Shown: one piece after another, positions 26,936-35,889 of the stretch | Numbering within the stretch: position 1 is the first letter of the stretch | Layout: each line of letters opens with the position of its first letter | Source: Nitratiruptor sp. SB155-2 | GTDB taxonomy: Bacteria; Campylobacterota; Campylobacteria; Campylobacterales; Nitratiruptoraceae | Reading direction: 5' to 3' | NCBI RefSeq assembly: GCF_000010325.1 | Contig: NC_009662.1 | Coordinates: 1,446,501 to 1,510,500 of the forward strand | Length of the DNA: 64,000 nucleotides | The notes under the pieces: generated by a model | What the model saw: the letters and a program-made list of their open reading frames with translations, nothing else | Told to the model about the DNA's origin: nothing | Database searches by the model: none | Translations under genes and position numbers: made by a program

Positions 26936-27927
26936 TCAACCTCTTCTTCAAAAATTCTTTTAATATAAGGGATGTCGGCTTTTATACCCTCTTCCAGGCT
27001 AAACTTTGGTGCATATCCAAGTTCTCGCCGTGTTGGCTCAATATCGGCCTGGGTAAAGAATTGATACTGCTTCACAAACGGGTTTGGAATATACTCATAC
27101 TCCGTTTCGATCCCGAGCTCTTCGCATAAAATATCTACTATTTCTTTGAAGCTTCTCGCAATTCCCGTTCCCACATTGTAAACCCCACTTTTTTGGGCTT
27201 CACATGCTTTGATATTGGCCTGAATCACATCTTCTACAAAAATAAAATCTCTTTTTATCTTCTGGCTTCCTTCAAAGAGTCTTGGTTTTTGACCACTTAA
27301 AAGCTGTAAACCAAACTGTAAAACCATTGAGGCCGTTTTTTGTTTAAAATACTCCCTCGGACCATAGACATTGAAATATCGAAGTCCTACAGCAACAACA
27401 TCCTCTTGCTTTCTTGCTAGATGATCCATCATCAATTTGCTATAGCCATAGACATTGGCTGGAGCCTCTTGGCCTACTCTATGGGGTCCTGGGAGTTTTC
27501 CATAGACTGCCCCGCTGCTGGCATAGATCATCTTCGCACCATCGATTTTTGCTTTTTGCAGCAGATCTTTGAAAGCTTCCAGGTTGGTCTGCATGACAAG
27601 CTTTTGGTTTTGAACGGTTGTATCGCTGATAGCGGCCTGATGGAAAATATAGTCGAATCGAAAGTCACTCAGTTTTTCCAGATCCTCTTTAGAATTGATA
27701 TCTCCAGTGATGATCTCTCCCGTGAAATCCTGCAAATTCTTAAAATGCCCAAAACTTAAAAGATTACCGTTATCTAATCTCGTTTCGTCTCTAAATCTAT
27801 CAAAAACCACAACTTTTACATTTGGGTAGTTATTTTGAAAATACAGAGCCAGATTACTCCCTATAAATCCGGCTCCGCCCGTTATCAATATCGTTTTGGA
27901 ATTAAAATCGATATCACTATATCGCAT
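26932..27927 (-). CDS. hldD: ADP-L-glycero-D-manno-heptose 6-epimerase HldD
   Basis: A 331-residue short-chain dehydrogenase-like epimerase, last step of ADP-L-glycero-D-manno-heptose synthesis. The Rossmann motif TGGAGFIGSN is at 16-25 and the catalytic Y-x3-K is in NVYGYSKLMMDH. VGLRYFNVYGPRE is characteristic of the HldD branch. A good ribosome site (AAGGAAACGG) precedes the ATG, 9 bp after gmhB. Confidence 0.94.
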   Translation of the reverse strand: MRYSDIDFNSKTILITGGAGFIGSNLALYFQNNYPNVKVVVFDRFRDETRLDNGNLLSFGHFKNLQDFTGEIITGDINSKEDLEKLSDFRFDYIFHQAAISDTTVQNQKLVMQTNLEAFKDLLQKAKIDGAKMIYASSGAVYGKLPGPHRVGQEAPANVYGYSKLMMDHLARKQEDVVAVGLRYFNVYGPREYFKQKTASMVLQFGLQLLSGQKPRLFEGSQKIKRDFIFVEDVIQANIKACEAQKSGVYNVGTGIARSFKEIVDILCEELGIETEYEYIPNPFVKQYQFFTQADIEPTRRELGYAPKFSLEEGIKADIPYIKRIFEEEVE

Positions 27928-27936
27928 CCGTTTCCT

Positions 27937-28437
27937 TCACTGCTTAATTATATTAATTGTATCAAAAAGAGAAGTCACCTGATATTTTGCACCTCTATCT
28001 GAACCTATTATGATGGTATTTTCTATACCGGCTCCTTTGGCTGCCTCTATGTCGCTTAACTTATCGCCAATCATCCAGGATTTTTTTGGATCGATCTCAA
28101 ATTCATCGATCGCTTTGAGTAGCATTCCAGGCATCGGTTTTCTACACGTACACTCCATATCGGGATGGTGGGGGCAGTGATAGATCTTGTCGATTGTTAT
28201 GCCTCTTTTTTTGAGTTGATTCACCATCCAGGCACTCAAAGAATAAAAATCATCCTGCGTATAGTAGCCTCGGCCTATTCCAGATTGATTGGTTACGATA
28301 AAAAGGTGGTATCCAAGATTTTGAAAGTGCTTCAATGCTTCAAAAACACCCGGTAAAAAATGGAAATCTTGGATCGTGTGAACATACCCGCTATCTTCGT
28401 TGATCACGCCGTCTCGATCCAAAAAAACCGCTTTCAT
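27937..28437 (-). CDS. gmhB: Heptose-1,7-bisphosphate phosphatase GmhB
   Basis: A 166-residue HAD phosphatase that removes the C7 phosphate from heptose 1,7-bisphosphate. The catalytic FLDRDG gives nucleophile D7 and acid D9. VTNQSGIGRG and the zinc-type cysteine/histidine loop (CPHHPDMECTCRKP) follow, as in GmhB. It is the first gene of the LPS operon. Its upstream region carries an AT-rich inverted repeat with promoter-like boxes. Confidence 0.94.
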   Translation of the reverse strand: MKAVFLDRDGVINEDSGYVHTIQDFHFLPGVFEALKHFQNLGYHLFIVTNQSGIGRGYYTQDDFYSLSAWMVNQLKKRGITIDKIYHCPHHPDMECTCRKPMPGMLLKAIDEFEIDPKKSWMIGDKLSDIEAAKGAGIENTIIIGSDRGAKYQVTSLFDTINIIKQ

Positions 28438-28450
28438 TATGCTATAATGA
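28438..28450. promoter_or_regulatory. Inverted -10-like repeat upstream of gmhB
   Basis: CATTAT-GCT-ATAATG (28435-28449, the first three bases being the gmhB start codon complement) is an inverted repeat containing TATAAT on the plus strand at 28443-28448. The plus-strand box lies 6 bases before the ATG of a 38-residue ORF. For gmhB itself, TTAAAAT further upstream on the minus strand (near 28470) is a more usual -10 position. Divergent promoters or a small operator are possible. Confidence 0.3.
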
Positions 28451-28454
28451 CCTC

Positions 28455-28571
28455 ATGGAAAAGATTTTAACCAACCCCGCATTACCGCAAATTGCCGTTT
28501 GGTTTGCTTTGCCAATACTGCTTGGAGTACTTTGGTATCTGCTCGACAAACAGAACAAACGTGACCTTTAG
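28455..28571 (+). CDS. Possible 38-aa single-span membrane peptide
   Basis: This ORF fills the gap between gmhB and ccoS on the opposite strand and overlaps the ccoS end by 4 bp. It predicts a peptide with one hydrophobic segment (IAVWFALPILLGVLWYLL) and a basic tail (DKQNKRDL). There is no Shine-Dalgarno site; a perfect TATAAT ends 6 bases before the ATG, which would give a leaderless message. The cbb3 assembly genes next door make a CcoQ-like small subunit tempting, but similarity is not evident. Confidence 0.35.
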   Translation: MEKILTNPALPQIAVWFALPILLGVLWYLLDKQNKRDL

Positions 28572-28807
28572 TTTGGCATAACGCGTCTATCCTGACGCCG
28601 TTTTTCAAGAGCTTTTTTCTTTTTTTCTTCCATCATCACAGCGTCTTTGAGCTCCTCTTCACCATCAAATCTCGCTCCATCCAAAAATTTTCCCGTATCA
28701 TCAAACTGTCCGGTTTTCAGTCCCCAAATCAAAGCAAAGAGTCCAAACGCCCCCAGCAAAGTTGATATAAATATCATCATACCTATTACCCAAGCATCCA
28801 TTCTCAC
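28568..28807 (-). CDS. ccoS: cbb3-type cytochrome oxidase assembly protein CcoS
   Basis: A 79-residue inner-membrane protein needed for heme/copper assembly of cbb3 oxidases. One N-terminal membrane span is followed by the family signature ALIWGLKTGQFDD, then a charged tail (EEKKKKALEKRRQDRR). Length is slightly more than the usual 50-70. It overlaps the ccoI stop as ATGA, the standard ccoI-ccoS pairing. The structural genes ccoNOQP are not in the window. Confidence 0.88.
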   Translation of the reverse strand: MRMDAWVIGMMIFISTLLGAFGLFALIWGLKTGQFDDTGKFLDGARFDGEEELKDAVMMEEKKKKALEKRRQDRRVMPN

Positions 28808-31209
28808 ACCTTAAAAAACTTGATTCGCATACTATTTCCCACAACCGTAAATGAACTGAGCGACATGAAAAGTGCTGCAAAGAGCGGATTGATATACCCC
28901 AACATCGCCAAAGGAATAGTGGCTACATTATACAACAAAGAGAGAGTCAGATTCTCTTTTACTGCCAGAAAAACACGTCGGCTAAGGCGAAGGGACTCAT
29001 AGATTTTCATAGGTTTTTCATCCAAAAGCACTACATCACTCACACTCATTGCGATATCAGCTCCACTCCCCATGGCAATGGCTAAATCGCTGCATGCAAG
29101 TGCGATGGCATCGTTGATACCATCTCCTGCCATGATAACGACCCTACCTTCGCTATGAAGTTTTTCGATGAAAGCGCTTTTGTCTTGTGGTAAAAGTTTG
29201 GCTTTTACCTGATCAATACCCACAAGTTTTGCCACTTTTTGAGCTGTCTTTTCGTTATCTCCTGTCAGCATCCAGACTTCTAGTCCCATCTCCTTTATTT
29301 TTGCTACCGCCTCTGCAGCACCCTCTCGAATCTCATCACTCAGTTCATAGAGTGCCATCAATTTTCCATTCACTGCTATAGCAAAAAGAGAGTTTTCACC
29401 TTCATACGCTATCTCTATCCCATGCTCTCGTAAAAAGTGGATACTACCGGCAATAATTTTTTTTCCTTCAATAACAGCTTCTAAACCTCTCGCTTTTATC
29501 TCTTTGATATCTTTGATAGGCAAAAGCCTCTCATACCCTTTTGCTTTACAATACTCCCACACTCCCTTGCTGATTGGGTGATTGGAGTGTTCTGTCAATG
29601 TATAGGCGATATTTTGATCAAATTGTGGATCAAAAAGCTCCACTCCAACGACGCTTGGTTTGCCTTTGGTGATGGTGCCCGTTTTATCCAGAACCAATGT
29701 ATCGGCTTTGGACATGGTTTCCAAAAAGGAGGCTTCTTTGAAAAGCACCCCTCTTTTTAGGGCTTCCGAGATACCAACAAGGGTCGCCATCGGTGTTGCA
29801 AGCCCTAAAGCGCAAGGACACGCTATTACAATTACACTTACGGCAATAATAAGCGATTTTTCAAACTCTGCTGTATACCAAAACCATCCGGCAAAAGTAA
29901 GCAGAGCAAGGGTTAAAATGATAAGACTGAAATAGCCACTGATCTGATTGGCAAGTTGCTCAAGTTTCGGTTTCTTTGCAATGGAGTCTTCCAGCAGATC
30001 TGCGATATTTGCAAGCAGTGAAGTAGAAAAATCTTTTGTTGCTTTGTAGCGAATCACACTGTCAAGCAAGATAGAGCCACTTAAAACCTCATCTCCCTCT
30101 TTTTTATAAGCAGGTTCACTCTCACCCGTAAGACTGCTTTCATCAAAGCTTCCTTCTCCACTGATAATGACACCATCTATCACCACTTTATCGCCAGCTT
30201 TAATCTCGATAGTATCGCCAACTTCCACATTTTCTACAGGCACCAGGCTCTTTTCGTTGTTTTGTACCACAACAACTTCTGTTGGTACCGAACCAAGAAG
30301 TGAGTCGATCGTATCGACAGCCTGTTTTTTGCTCAAGACTTCTAAGTATTTCCCAACAAGCACAAAAGTGATGATCATCGTCACTGAATCAAAATAGACT
30401 TCGCCACTACGCGTCACCATTGCATAGATTGAGTAGATGTAAGTTAGCAGTGCTCCAGTAGCTACCAAAAAGTCCATATTGATAAAGCGGTTTTTCAGGC
30501 CGTAGTAAGCACCTTTGAAAAATACCCAGCCACTGTAAAAAAGCGTAGGTGTCGCCAAAGCAAATTCTGCAATGTCTAAAATCTGCTTGATATCGCCACG
30601 CATTCCGGTAAAAAAACCGACATATTTCGCAATGGCAATCCACATGATATTCATCGTGGCAAATACGGCAAGCAAAATTCTCGCATAGTAATCGCGCCTC
30701 GTTTTGACAGCTCTTTCTTCTTGGAGTTTTGGATCATAGGGGTAAGCGTTATAGCCGATGGATCGAATCGTCTCTATAATCTTTGAGAGCTTTATCTCCT
30801 CTGGATCCCAGACGATTTTTGCTTTATTGTTGGTATAGTTGATGGAGGCTTCGATAATTCCAGGGGTTTTATGAAGAACCTTTTCATTGAGCCAGACACA
30901 GGCTGAACAGTGAATCCCCTCAATAATCAAGTAAATTTCATTCAAACCATCCGGACGTTTTTTCACATATTTTTTGGTAAAACCCTCTAGATCAAACTTT
31001 TCCAAATCCTCTTTTTTTTGCTGAGCAGGTGTCAGCTTCGTATCACCAAGCTTGTCATAAAAACTGTCAAGTCCTTCGCTTCGTAAAAGATGATAAACCC
31101 CTTGACACCCTTTACAGCAAAAATAGTGTTTCTTACCATCTATTTCATCTTCGATCATCACCTTTTCATCAAACTCCAGATGGCAATGATCACACTTTAT
31201 TTTCGACAA
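28804..31209 (-). CDS. ccoI: Copper-exporting P1B-type ATPase CcoI/FixI (CopA2 type)
   Basis: An 801-residue P-type ATPase that supplies copper for cbb3 oxidase assembly. The N-terminus has a cysteine-rich metal-binding domain (C6, C9 and CCKGC at 31-35). A heavy-metal-associated domain with CxxC follows (C101, C104 in HCSACVW). Further on are eight membrane spans, the translocation motif CPC in ACPCALGLATP, the phosphorylated DKTGT, and GDGINDA. The TTG start has GGAG five bases upstream and lies inside the end of the asparaginase-domain gene. Pairing with ccoS marks it as CcoI rather than a detoxifying CopA. Confidence 0.92.
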   Translation of the reverse strand: MSKIKCDHCHLEFDEKVMIEDEIDGKKHYFCCKGCQGVYHLLRSEGLDSFYDKLGDTKLTPAQQKKEDLEKFDLEGFTKKYVKKRPDGLNEIYLIIEGIHCSACVWLNEKVLHKTPGIIEASINYTNNKAKIVWDPEEIKLSKIIETIRSIGYNAYPYDPKLQEERAVKTRRDYYARILLAVFATMNIMWIAIAKYVGFFTGMRGDIKQILDIAEFALATPTLFYSGWVFFKGAYYGLKNRFINMDFLVATGALLTYIYSIYAMVTRSGEVYFDSVTMIITFVLVGKYLEVLSKKQAVDTIDSLLGSVPTEVVVVQNNEKSLVPVENVEVGDTIEIKAGDKVVIDGVIISGEGSFDESSLTGESEPAYKKEGDEVLSGSILLDSVIRYKATKDFSTSLLANIADLLEDSIAKKPKLEQLANQISGYFSLIILTLALLTFAGWFWYTAEFEKSLIIAVSVIVIACPCALGLATPMATLVGISEALKRGVLFKEASFLETMSKADTLVLDKTGTITKGKPSVVGVELFDPQFDQNIAYTLTEHSNHPISKGVWEYCKAKGYERLLPIKDIKEIKARGLEAVIEGKKIIAGSIHFLREHGIEIAYEGENSLFAIAVNGKLMALYELSDEIREGAAEAVAKIKEMGLEVWMLTGDNEKTAQKVAKLVGIDQVKAKLLPQDKSAFIEKLHSEGRVVIMAGDGINDAIALACSDLAIAMGSGADIAMSVSDVVLLDEKPMKIYESLRLSRRVFLAVKENLTLSLLYNVATIPLAMLGYINPLFAALFMSLSSFTVVGNSMRIKFFKV

Positions 31210-31679
31210 AAGACTCCCCTTGCTCTATCTTTGTAGACTCTATCGTATTGTTCCACTATTCCATGCATCGCGATAAATACTCCATCTTCATAGGCGTATT
31301 GTACTTTGGAGATCGCCAATGCCAAGTTGGCCGAGGCCTCAGCGGGATCGATACTGTATGGCACCATCGCTCCTGTAAATACCACACATTTGTTATGAAT
31401 ATACGGTGCGACAAACGCCGCACTCTTATCCATCGTATCGGTCCCATGCACCACAACTATCTGTTTTGAATCACAATTTTTGATTGTTTGCAGCAACAGT
31501 TCCCTATCTGCGTCACTAAATTCCAAACTGTCTTTATATATGAGACCTCTGGTTTCTATCTGTAAAAAATTTTTCTTCAAAAAATCATAAATCGCATCAT
31601 TGTTTTGAGGAACAACGAGTTCCCCTTTGATAGGATCATAGATTTTATTAAATGTTCCACCGGTATTGAGTATAATCAC
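31197..31679 (-). CDS. Short asparaginase-domain protein
   Basis: A 160-residue protein that matches only the N-terminal catalytic domain of L-asparaginases: LNTGGTFNKIYD at residues 4-15 with the first nucleophile-type Thr at T9, and VVVHGTDTMD with the second Thr-Asp pair. Normal asparaginases have about 330 residues with a C-terminal domain, which is absent here. Start (GTG with AAAGG) and end (overlapping ccoI by 13 bp) look intact, so this is probably a genuine single-domain form rather than a broken gene. Substrate is unknown. Confidence 0.72.
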   Translation of the reverse strand: MIILNTGGTFNKIYDPIKGELVVPQNNDAIYDFLKKNFLQIETRGLIYKDSLEFSDADRELLLQTIKNCDSKQIVVVHGTDTMDKSAAFVAPYIHNKCVVFTGAMVPYSIDPAEASANLALAISKVQYAYEDGVFIAMHGIVEQYDRVYKDRARGVFCRK

Positions 31680-31700
31680 ACCACACCTTTAAGGAGTAAA

Positions 31701-32090
31701 ATGAACGAAATAATTATATATGTTTTTACTTTAGCCCTTTTTGAACTGTATGAATCGAGCTGGCAACGAGGATCCACGCTTGGCGCCATTATTAACAATA
31801 TCTATACACGATACAAAAAAAGTATGTTTTACCTCATACTTTCTCATCCAGCATTTATCTTTTGTCTCTATCTTGGTGTGCAATACGATTTAACCAACTT
31901 TTGGTTTCTCTCGATTCTGTTTATGAAGTTTTTAGATATCAGCTACAAACTGGTGCTTGCCAAAAAGATAGAAGAAAATCGAATAGAAGAAGTGTTACCG
32001 GTCCCCTCAGATATGCCTATCCAACCATGGATGATGTATCTCAATGTCATACTATATCCTGTACTTTTATACCTAGCCTTGATAACTTGA
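31701..32090 (+). CDS. Uncharacterised four-span membrane protein
   Basis: A 129-residue protein from the ATG at 31701, chosen for its exact AAGGAG ribosome site; an upstream in-frame ATG lies inside the divergent gene. Four hydrophobic segments are seen (about 3-18, 42-60, 66-84, 109-128), with a charged loop of Glu/Lys around 87-98. I recognise no family. It is divergent from the asparaginase-domain gene with only 21 bp between starts and is followed by rho. Confidence 0.7.
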   Translation: MNEIIIYVFTLALFELYESSWQRGSTLGAIINNIYTRYKKSMFYLILSHPAFIFCLYLGVQYDLTNFWFLSILFMKFLDISYKLVLAKKIEENRIEEVLPVPSDMPIQPWMMYLNVILYPVLLYLALIT

Positions 32091-32115
32091 CTTCATATAG
32101 TAGTTGTTATAAAAT
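32087..32115 (+). promoter_or_regulatory. Sigma-70 promoter of rho
   Basis: TTGACT (32087-32092) and TAAAAT (32110-32115) are separated by exactly 17 bp, the best-formed promoter in the window. The -35 box overlaps the stop codon of the upstream membrane-protein gene. Transcription would start near 32122, giving a leader of about 75 bases before rho. Confidence 0.65.
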
Positions 32116-32128
32116 TAGCCAAGCGAAA

Positions 32129-32176
32129 TTGCCAAATATACAACTTCATTAAACTTCTAAACTCACCCATTGGCAA
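32129..32176 (+). promoter_or_regulatory. Inverted repeat in the rho leader
   Basis: TTGCCAA (32129-32135) and TTGGCAA (32170-32176) can pair around a 34-base loop within the predicted rho leader, 20 bases before the start codon. Rho autoregulates its own leader in E. coli; whether this stem takes part is inference. Confidence 0.3.
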
Positions 32177-32196
32177 GTTCAACAAAGAAGGAAAGC

Positions 32197-33561
32197 ATGA
32201 ACGAAAAAAACAGTAACCAAAATGAATTGAGCGAAGAAAACTCCACTTCTACGCAAAATACAGAGCAAAAGAACAACCACAAACGAACCCACATACCCGT
32301 GGAAGGATACACGATAGAAGAACTACGAACAAAAACGATCGACGATCTTTTAGCGATTGCCGGTGAGCTTGGCATCGAAAACCCGCAAGAGCTCAAACGC
32401 CAAGATCTGATGTTTGAGATTTTGAAAAATCAGGTGAGCAAAGGCGGATATATCCTCTTTACCGGTATTTTGGAGATCACTCCTGAAGGGTATGGATTTT
32501 TACGAGCCATCAACGAAAACTTCTCCAACAGTGCCAACGATGCATATGTCAGTGCAACACAAATACGAAGATTTGCTTTAAGAACGGGAGACATCGTTAC
32601 AGGACAAGTACGACCACCTAAAGATCAGGAGCGCTACTACGCTCTTTTAAAAATCGAAGCGATCAACTATCTACCACCGGAAGAGTCCAAACGAAGACCA
32701 CTTTTTGATAACCTCACACCGCTCTATCCAACAGAGCGACTCAAACTAGAATACGACCCGACAAGACTTACAGGCAGAGTACTTGATCTTTTTACTCCCA
32801 TAGGAAAAGGGCAGCGGGCTCTCATCGTCGCACCACCTAGAAGCGGGAAAACGGAGCTCATGAAAGAGCTGGCACATGGCATAGCCAAAAATCATCCTGA
32901 AGTGGAACTTATTGTCCTTTTGGTTGATGAGAGACCGGAAGAAGTGACCGACATGGAGCGAAGTGTCAAAGGGGAAGTCTATAGTTCTACCTTCGACATG
33001 CCAGCAAAAAACCATGTCCGCGTAGCCGAACTTGTCATCGAAAAAGCGAAACGTCGTGTGGAGATGGGCAAAGACGTAGTGATTTTACTTGATTCCATCA
33101 CTCGTCTTGCCAGGGCGTACAATACCGTCACACCATCGAGTGGTAAAGTCCTCAGCGGTGGGGTCGACGCCAACGCTTTGCATAAACCAAAACGATTTTT
33201 TGGAGCTGCAAGAAACATCGAAGAGGGTGGAAGCCTTACTATCATCTCAACTGCTCTTATTGACACCGGTTCACGAATGGATGAGGTGATTTTCGAAGAG
33301 TTCAAAGGAACAGGAAACTGCGAGATCGTTCTCGATCGCCGTATCGCAGATCGACGAATCTATCCAGCGATCGACGTGCTCAAATCTGGTACCAGAAAAG
33401 AGGAGCTTCTTGTCGATCCAAATACCTTGCCAAAAATTTGGGCTCTTCGCAATGCAATGCAGTCCATGGATGAAGTAGAAGCGCTGAAATTTTTGTATTC
33501 GAAAATGTTAAAGACCAAAAACAACGAAGAGTTTCTCTCTATCATGAATGAAGGGGCCTGA
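32197..33561 (+). CDS. rho: Transcription termination factor Rho
   Basis: A hexameric RNA helicase of 454 residues. The ATG at 32197 with AAGGAA upstream is preferred over a TTG at 32170. Residues 1-38 are a low-complexity Asn/Gln/Thr/Glu-rich extension, followed by the helical Rho_N domain ([20 protein letters not shown]) and the RNA-binding cold-shock domain ([24 protein letters not shown]). The ATPase core has [27 protein letters not shown] and the Q-loop/R-loop region. It is longer than E. coli Rho (419), mainly from the N-terminal extension. Confidence 0.96.
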   Translation: MNEKNSNQNELSEENSTSTQNTEQKNNHKRTHIPVEGYTIEELRTKTIDDLLAIAGELGIENPQELKRQDLMFEILKNQVSKGGYILFTGILEITPEGYGFLRAINENFSNSANDAYVSATQIRRFALRTGDIVTGQVRPPKDQERYYALLKIEAINYLPPEESKRRPLFDNLTPLYPTERLKLEYDPTRLTGRVLDLFTPIGKGQRALIVAPPRSGKTELMKELAHGIAKNHPEVELIVLLVDERPEEVTDMERSVKGEVYSSTFDMPAKNHVRVAELVIEKAKRRVEMGKDVVILLDSITRLARAYNTVTPSSGKVLSGGVDANALHKPKRFFGAARNIEEGGSLTIISTALIDTGSRMDEVIFEEFKGTGNCEIVLDRRIADRRIYPAIDVLKSGTRKEELLVDPNTLPKIWALRNAMQSMDEVEALKFLYSKMLKTKNNEEFLSIMNEGA

Positions 33562-33566
33562 CACTT

Positions 33567-34328
33567 TTGCGAGCCGGCGTTTTCGATAGTGGTGTAGGAG
33601 GCCTCACAGTCGTCAAAAGTCTCCTTGAACACGGTCTTTTTGATGAAATCATCTATTTTGGCGATACCGCAAGGGTCCCTTACGGGCCAAAAGATAAAAA
33701 TACCATCATTCGATACTCCCTTGAAGCCCAGGAGTTTTTTAAAAATTTTGATGTAGATATCCTTATCACCGCCTGTAACTCCGTCAGTGCCCATGCCATC
33801 GAAGAGCTTCGAAGCAATGCGAGTTTCCCCGTAATCGGCGTTATCGAACCAGGTGTGTTGGCACTGCAAAACAGAGGTCTAGATCCCAAAAGCCAGATTT
33901 TGGTCATAGGAACACAAGCGACGATCGGTAGTGGAAAATATCAAAAACTGTTACGTGAGCATGGATATAACAATATATTGGCAAAAGCAACACCACTTTT
34001 TGTTCCAATTGTAGAAGAGGAGATTTTTGAAGGCCCTGTCTTGGAAGCTACTTTACAGCACTATTTTGATAGCCTTCATCCCGATGCTATAATTTTGGGC
34101 TGTACTCATTTTCCTCTGATACAAGATGCCATTGCAGACTATTTTAACAATGAAGCAGTACTTATCCACTCTGGTGAAGCCATTGTAGAGCATCTTCAAA
34201 AAGAGCTTGGGATTAAAGCCAGAAAAAAAACACCCAGTCTCAAACTCTTCGCTTCAGAAAACCCGGAAAAACTCAAAAAAATCGCAGCCCACTGGCTTAG
34301 AGATGCATTTAAGACAAATGAGCTATAA
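33567..34328 (+). CDS. murI: Glutamate racemase
   Basis: A 253-residue cofactor-independent racemase that supplies D-glutamate for peptidoglycan. Both catalytic cysteines are visible: TACNSVSAHA and LGCTHFPLI. The N-terminal VFDSGVGGLTVVKS and the YFGDTARVPYG motif complete the signature. The start is TTG, five bases after the rho stop, with AAGGGG upstream. Length is normal. Confidence 0.95.
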   Translation: MRAGVFDSGVGGLTVVKSLLEHGLFDEIIYFGDTARVPYGPKDKNTIIRYSLEAQEFFKNFDVDILITACNSVSAHAIEELRSNASFPVIGVIEPGVLALQNRGLDPKSQILVIGTQATIGSGKYQKLLREHGYNNILAKATPLFVPIVEEEIFEGPVLEATLQHYFDSLHPDAIILGCTHFPLIQDAIADYFNNEAVLIHSGEAIVEHLQKELGIKARKKTPSLKLFASENPEKLKKIAAHWLRDAFKTNEL

Positions 34329-34350
34329 TTGATCAAAAAAAGGATGAATC

Positions 34351-35889
34351 TTGGCGCTGGCACTCAAATATCGTCCAAAACGCTTTGAAGATCTGATCGG
34401 TCAAGAGGCTGTCACCCAAACACTCCAGCGGGCTTTGGATACGAAAAATCTCTCCCATGCCTATCTCTTCAGCGGCCTTCGTGGAAGCGGAAAAACGAGT
34501 ACGGCAAGGATCTTTAGCAAAGCGCTCATTTGCGATGGGGGTCCAACAAGCTCTCCTTGCGAAACATGTGAAAATTGCCAGGCAGCCAATGAGGGAAGAC
34601 ATATCGATATTATCGAAATGGATGCAGCAAGCAACCGTAAGATTGATGATATAAGAGACCTCATCGAACATACGAAATACAAACCCTCCAGTGCCAGATA
34701 CAAAATCTTCATAATCGATGAAGTTCACATGCTCACAAAAGAGGCTTTCAATGCACTTTTAAAAACGCTTGAGGAGCCGCCTGAATTTGTCAAATTCATT
34801 CTAGCCACCACCGATCCATTGAAACTACCGGCTACGATTCTGAGTCGGACACAACATTTTCGCTTCAAAAAGATTGCACAAAGAGATATAGTCCATCACT
34901 TGGAGCACATCTTAAACCTGGAAAATGTGGAGTATGAGCCGGAAGCTCTGCAAATCCTCGCACGAAGCGGCAGCGGAAGTCTTCGAGATACACTCACACT
35001 GCTCGATCAAGCGATCACCTTTGGAAAAAATAGAGTCAGTGTTGAAGCGGTTACAAATATGCTGGGTCTCGTAGATCCCAAAAAGATAGAGGCTCTTTTT
35101 GATATGATTCTACGCCAAGACAAAGAGGCGATTTTACAGACCGTTCAAGAATTAAGAGACTATGAAGCGCAAATGGTACTTGATGAGATGCTCATCTTTC
35201 TTAAAAATCAGCTTTTTAGTAAAAACAGTACGTTTTCCATGATGCTGTATGAGCGCTTTTTTAAAATTTTGAGCGATGGGAAAAATCTTCTATTCGTCAG
35301 TGGTGACGATGAGTTTGTTTTGATGATTACCCTTATGAAGTTGATGGAAGCAACAAAGATTAAAAGTGTTGAAGAGCTCATTGAAGAGTTTGAATCAAAA
35401 GAGACTCCAACGATTTCACACACTCCTCCACCTATCCAAACAAATGAGCAAACAAAAACATCCCAACCGGTACAAAAAGATCCTTTCCAACGTTTGATCG
35501 ACAAACTTTATGAACGAAACTATGAATTAGGCGAGTGTTTTGAAAAGAGTGTAAAGTTTATCGATTTTAGCGACAACGTTTTACGATGGGAGAGCAATCC
35601 TCCCGCAGAATGCAAGGAAAAACTCAAACACTCCTATCCCACCATACGCCATTTTGTCCAAGAGGTATTTGGCATCGATACAAAAATCGTCAAGGTTGAT
35701 CCTCCAAAGAGTTGCGACGAACCCTCTTCCATGATAGAAGAGGCCGAGTTTGGAGGAAGCTGTATTCAAAAAGAAGCGGGACTTTCGGCAAAAGAGATGG
35801 ATGGGACCAATATTTTGGAAGACCCCTTCGTACGAAAGGCAAAAGAGCTATTCAAAGCAAAAAAAGTGGTTATCAAACCAAAAATTTAA
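34351..35889 (+). CDS. dnaX: DNA polymerase III gamma/tau subunit
   Basis: A 512-residue clamp-loader ATPase. Walker A is GLRGSGKTS (42-50), followed by zinc-binding cysteines (C59 region: ICDGG, then SPCETCENC), Walker B IIDEVHML, and the sensor region SRTQHFRFKK. The C-terminal tau-like part (about 350-512) is poorly conserved and contains a Pro/Thr-rich linker. The start is TTG with AAAGGA upstream. I looked for an internal A6-type frameshift site making a gamma form and saw no clear one. The stop overlaps that of the convergent glycosylase gene. Confidence 0.94.
   Translation: MALALKYRPKRFEDLIGQEAVTQTLQRALDTKNLSHAYLFSGLRGSGKTSTARIFSKALICDGGPTSSPCETCENCQAANEGRHIDIIEMDAASNRKIDDIRDLIEHTKYKPSSARYKIFIIDEVHMLTKEAFNALLKTLEEPPEFVKFILATTDPLKLPATILSRTQHFRFKKIAQRDIVHHLEHILNLENVEYEPEALQILARSGSGSLRDTLTLLDQAITFGKNRVSVEAVTNMLGLVDPKKIEALFDMILRQDKEAILQTVQELRDYEAQMVLDEMLIFLKNQLFSKNSTFSMMLYERFFKILSDGKNLLFVSGDDEFVLMITLMKLMEATKIKSVEELIEEFESKETPTISHTPPPIQTNEQTKTSQPVQKDPFQRLIDKLYERNYELGECFEKSVKFIDFSDNVLRWESNPPAECKEKLKHSYPTIRHFVQEVFGIDTKIVKVDPPKSCDEPSSMIEEAEFGGSCIQKEAGLSAKEMDGTNILEDPFVRKAKELFKAKKVVIKPKI

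Noticed and set aside
31197-31679. Asparaginase-domain gene as a pseudogene
   Set aside because: It has an intact start with ribosome site and an end that overlaps ccoI, and I see no remnant of the missing domain nearby.
34351-35889. Programmed frameshift in dnaX that would make a separate gamma form
   Set aside because: I saw no A-AAA-AAG-type site followed by a near stop codon and hairpin; the reading frame is uninterrupted.
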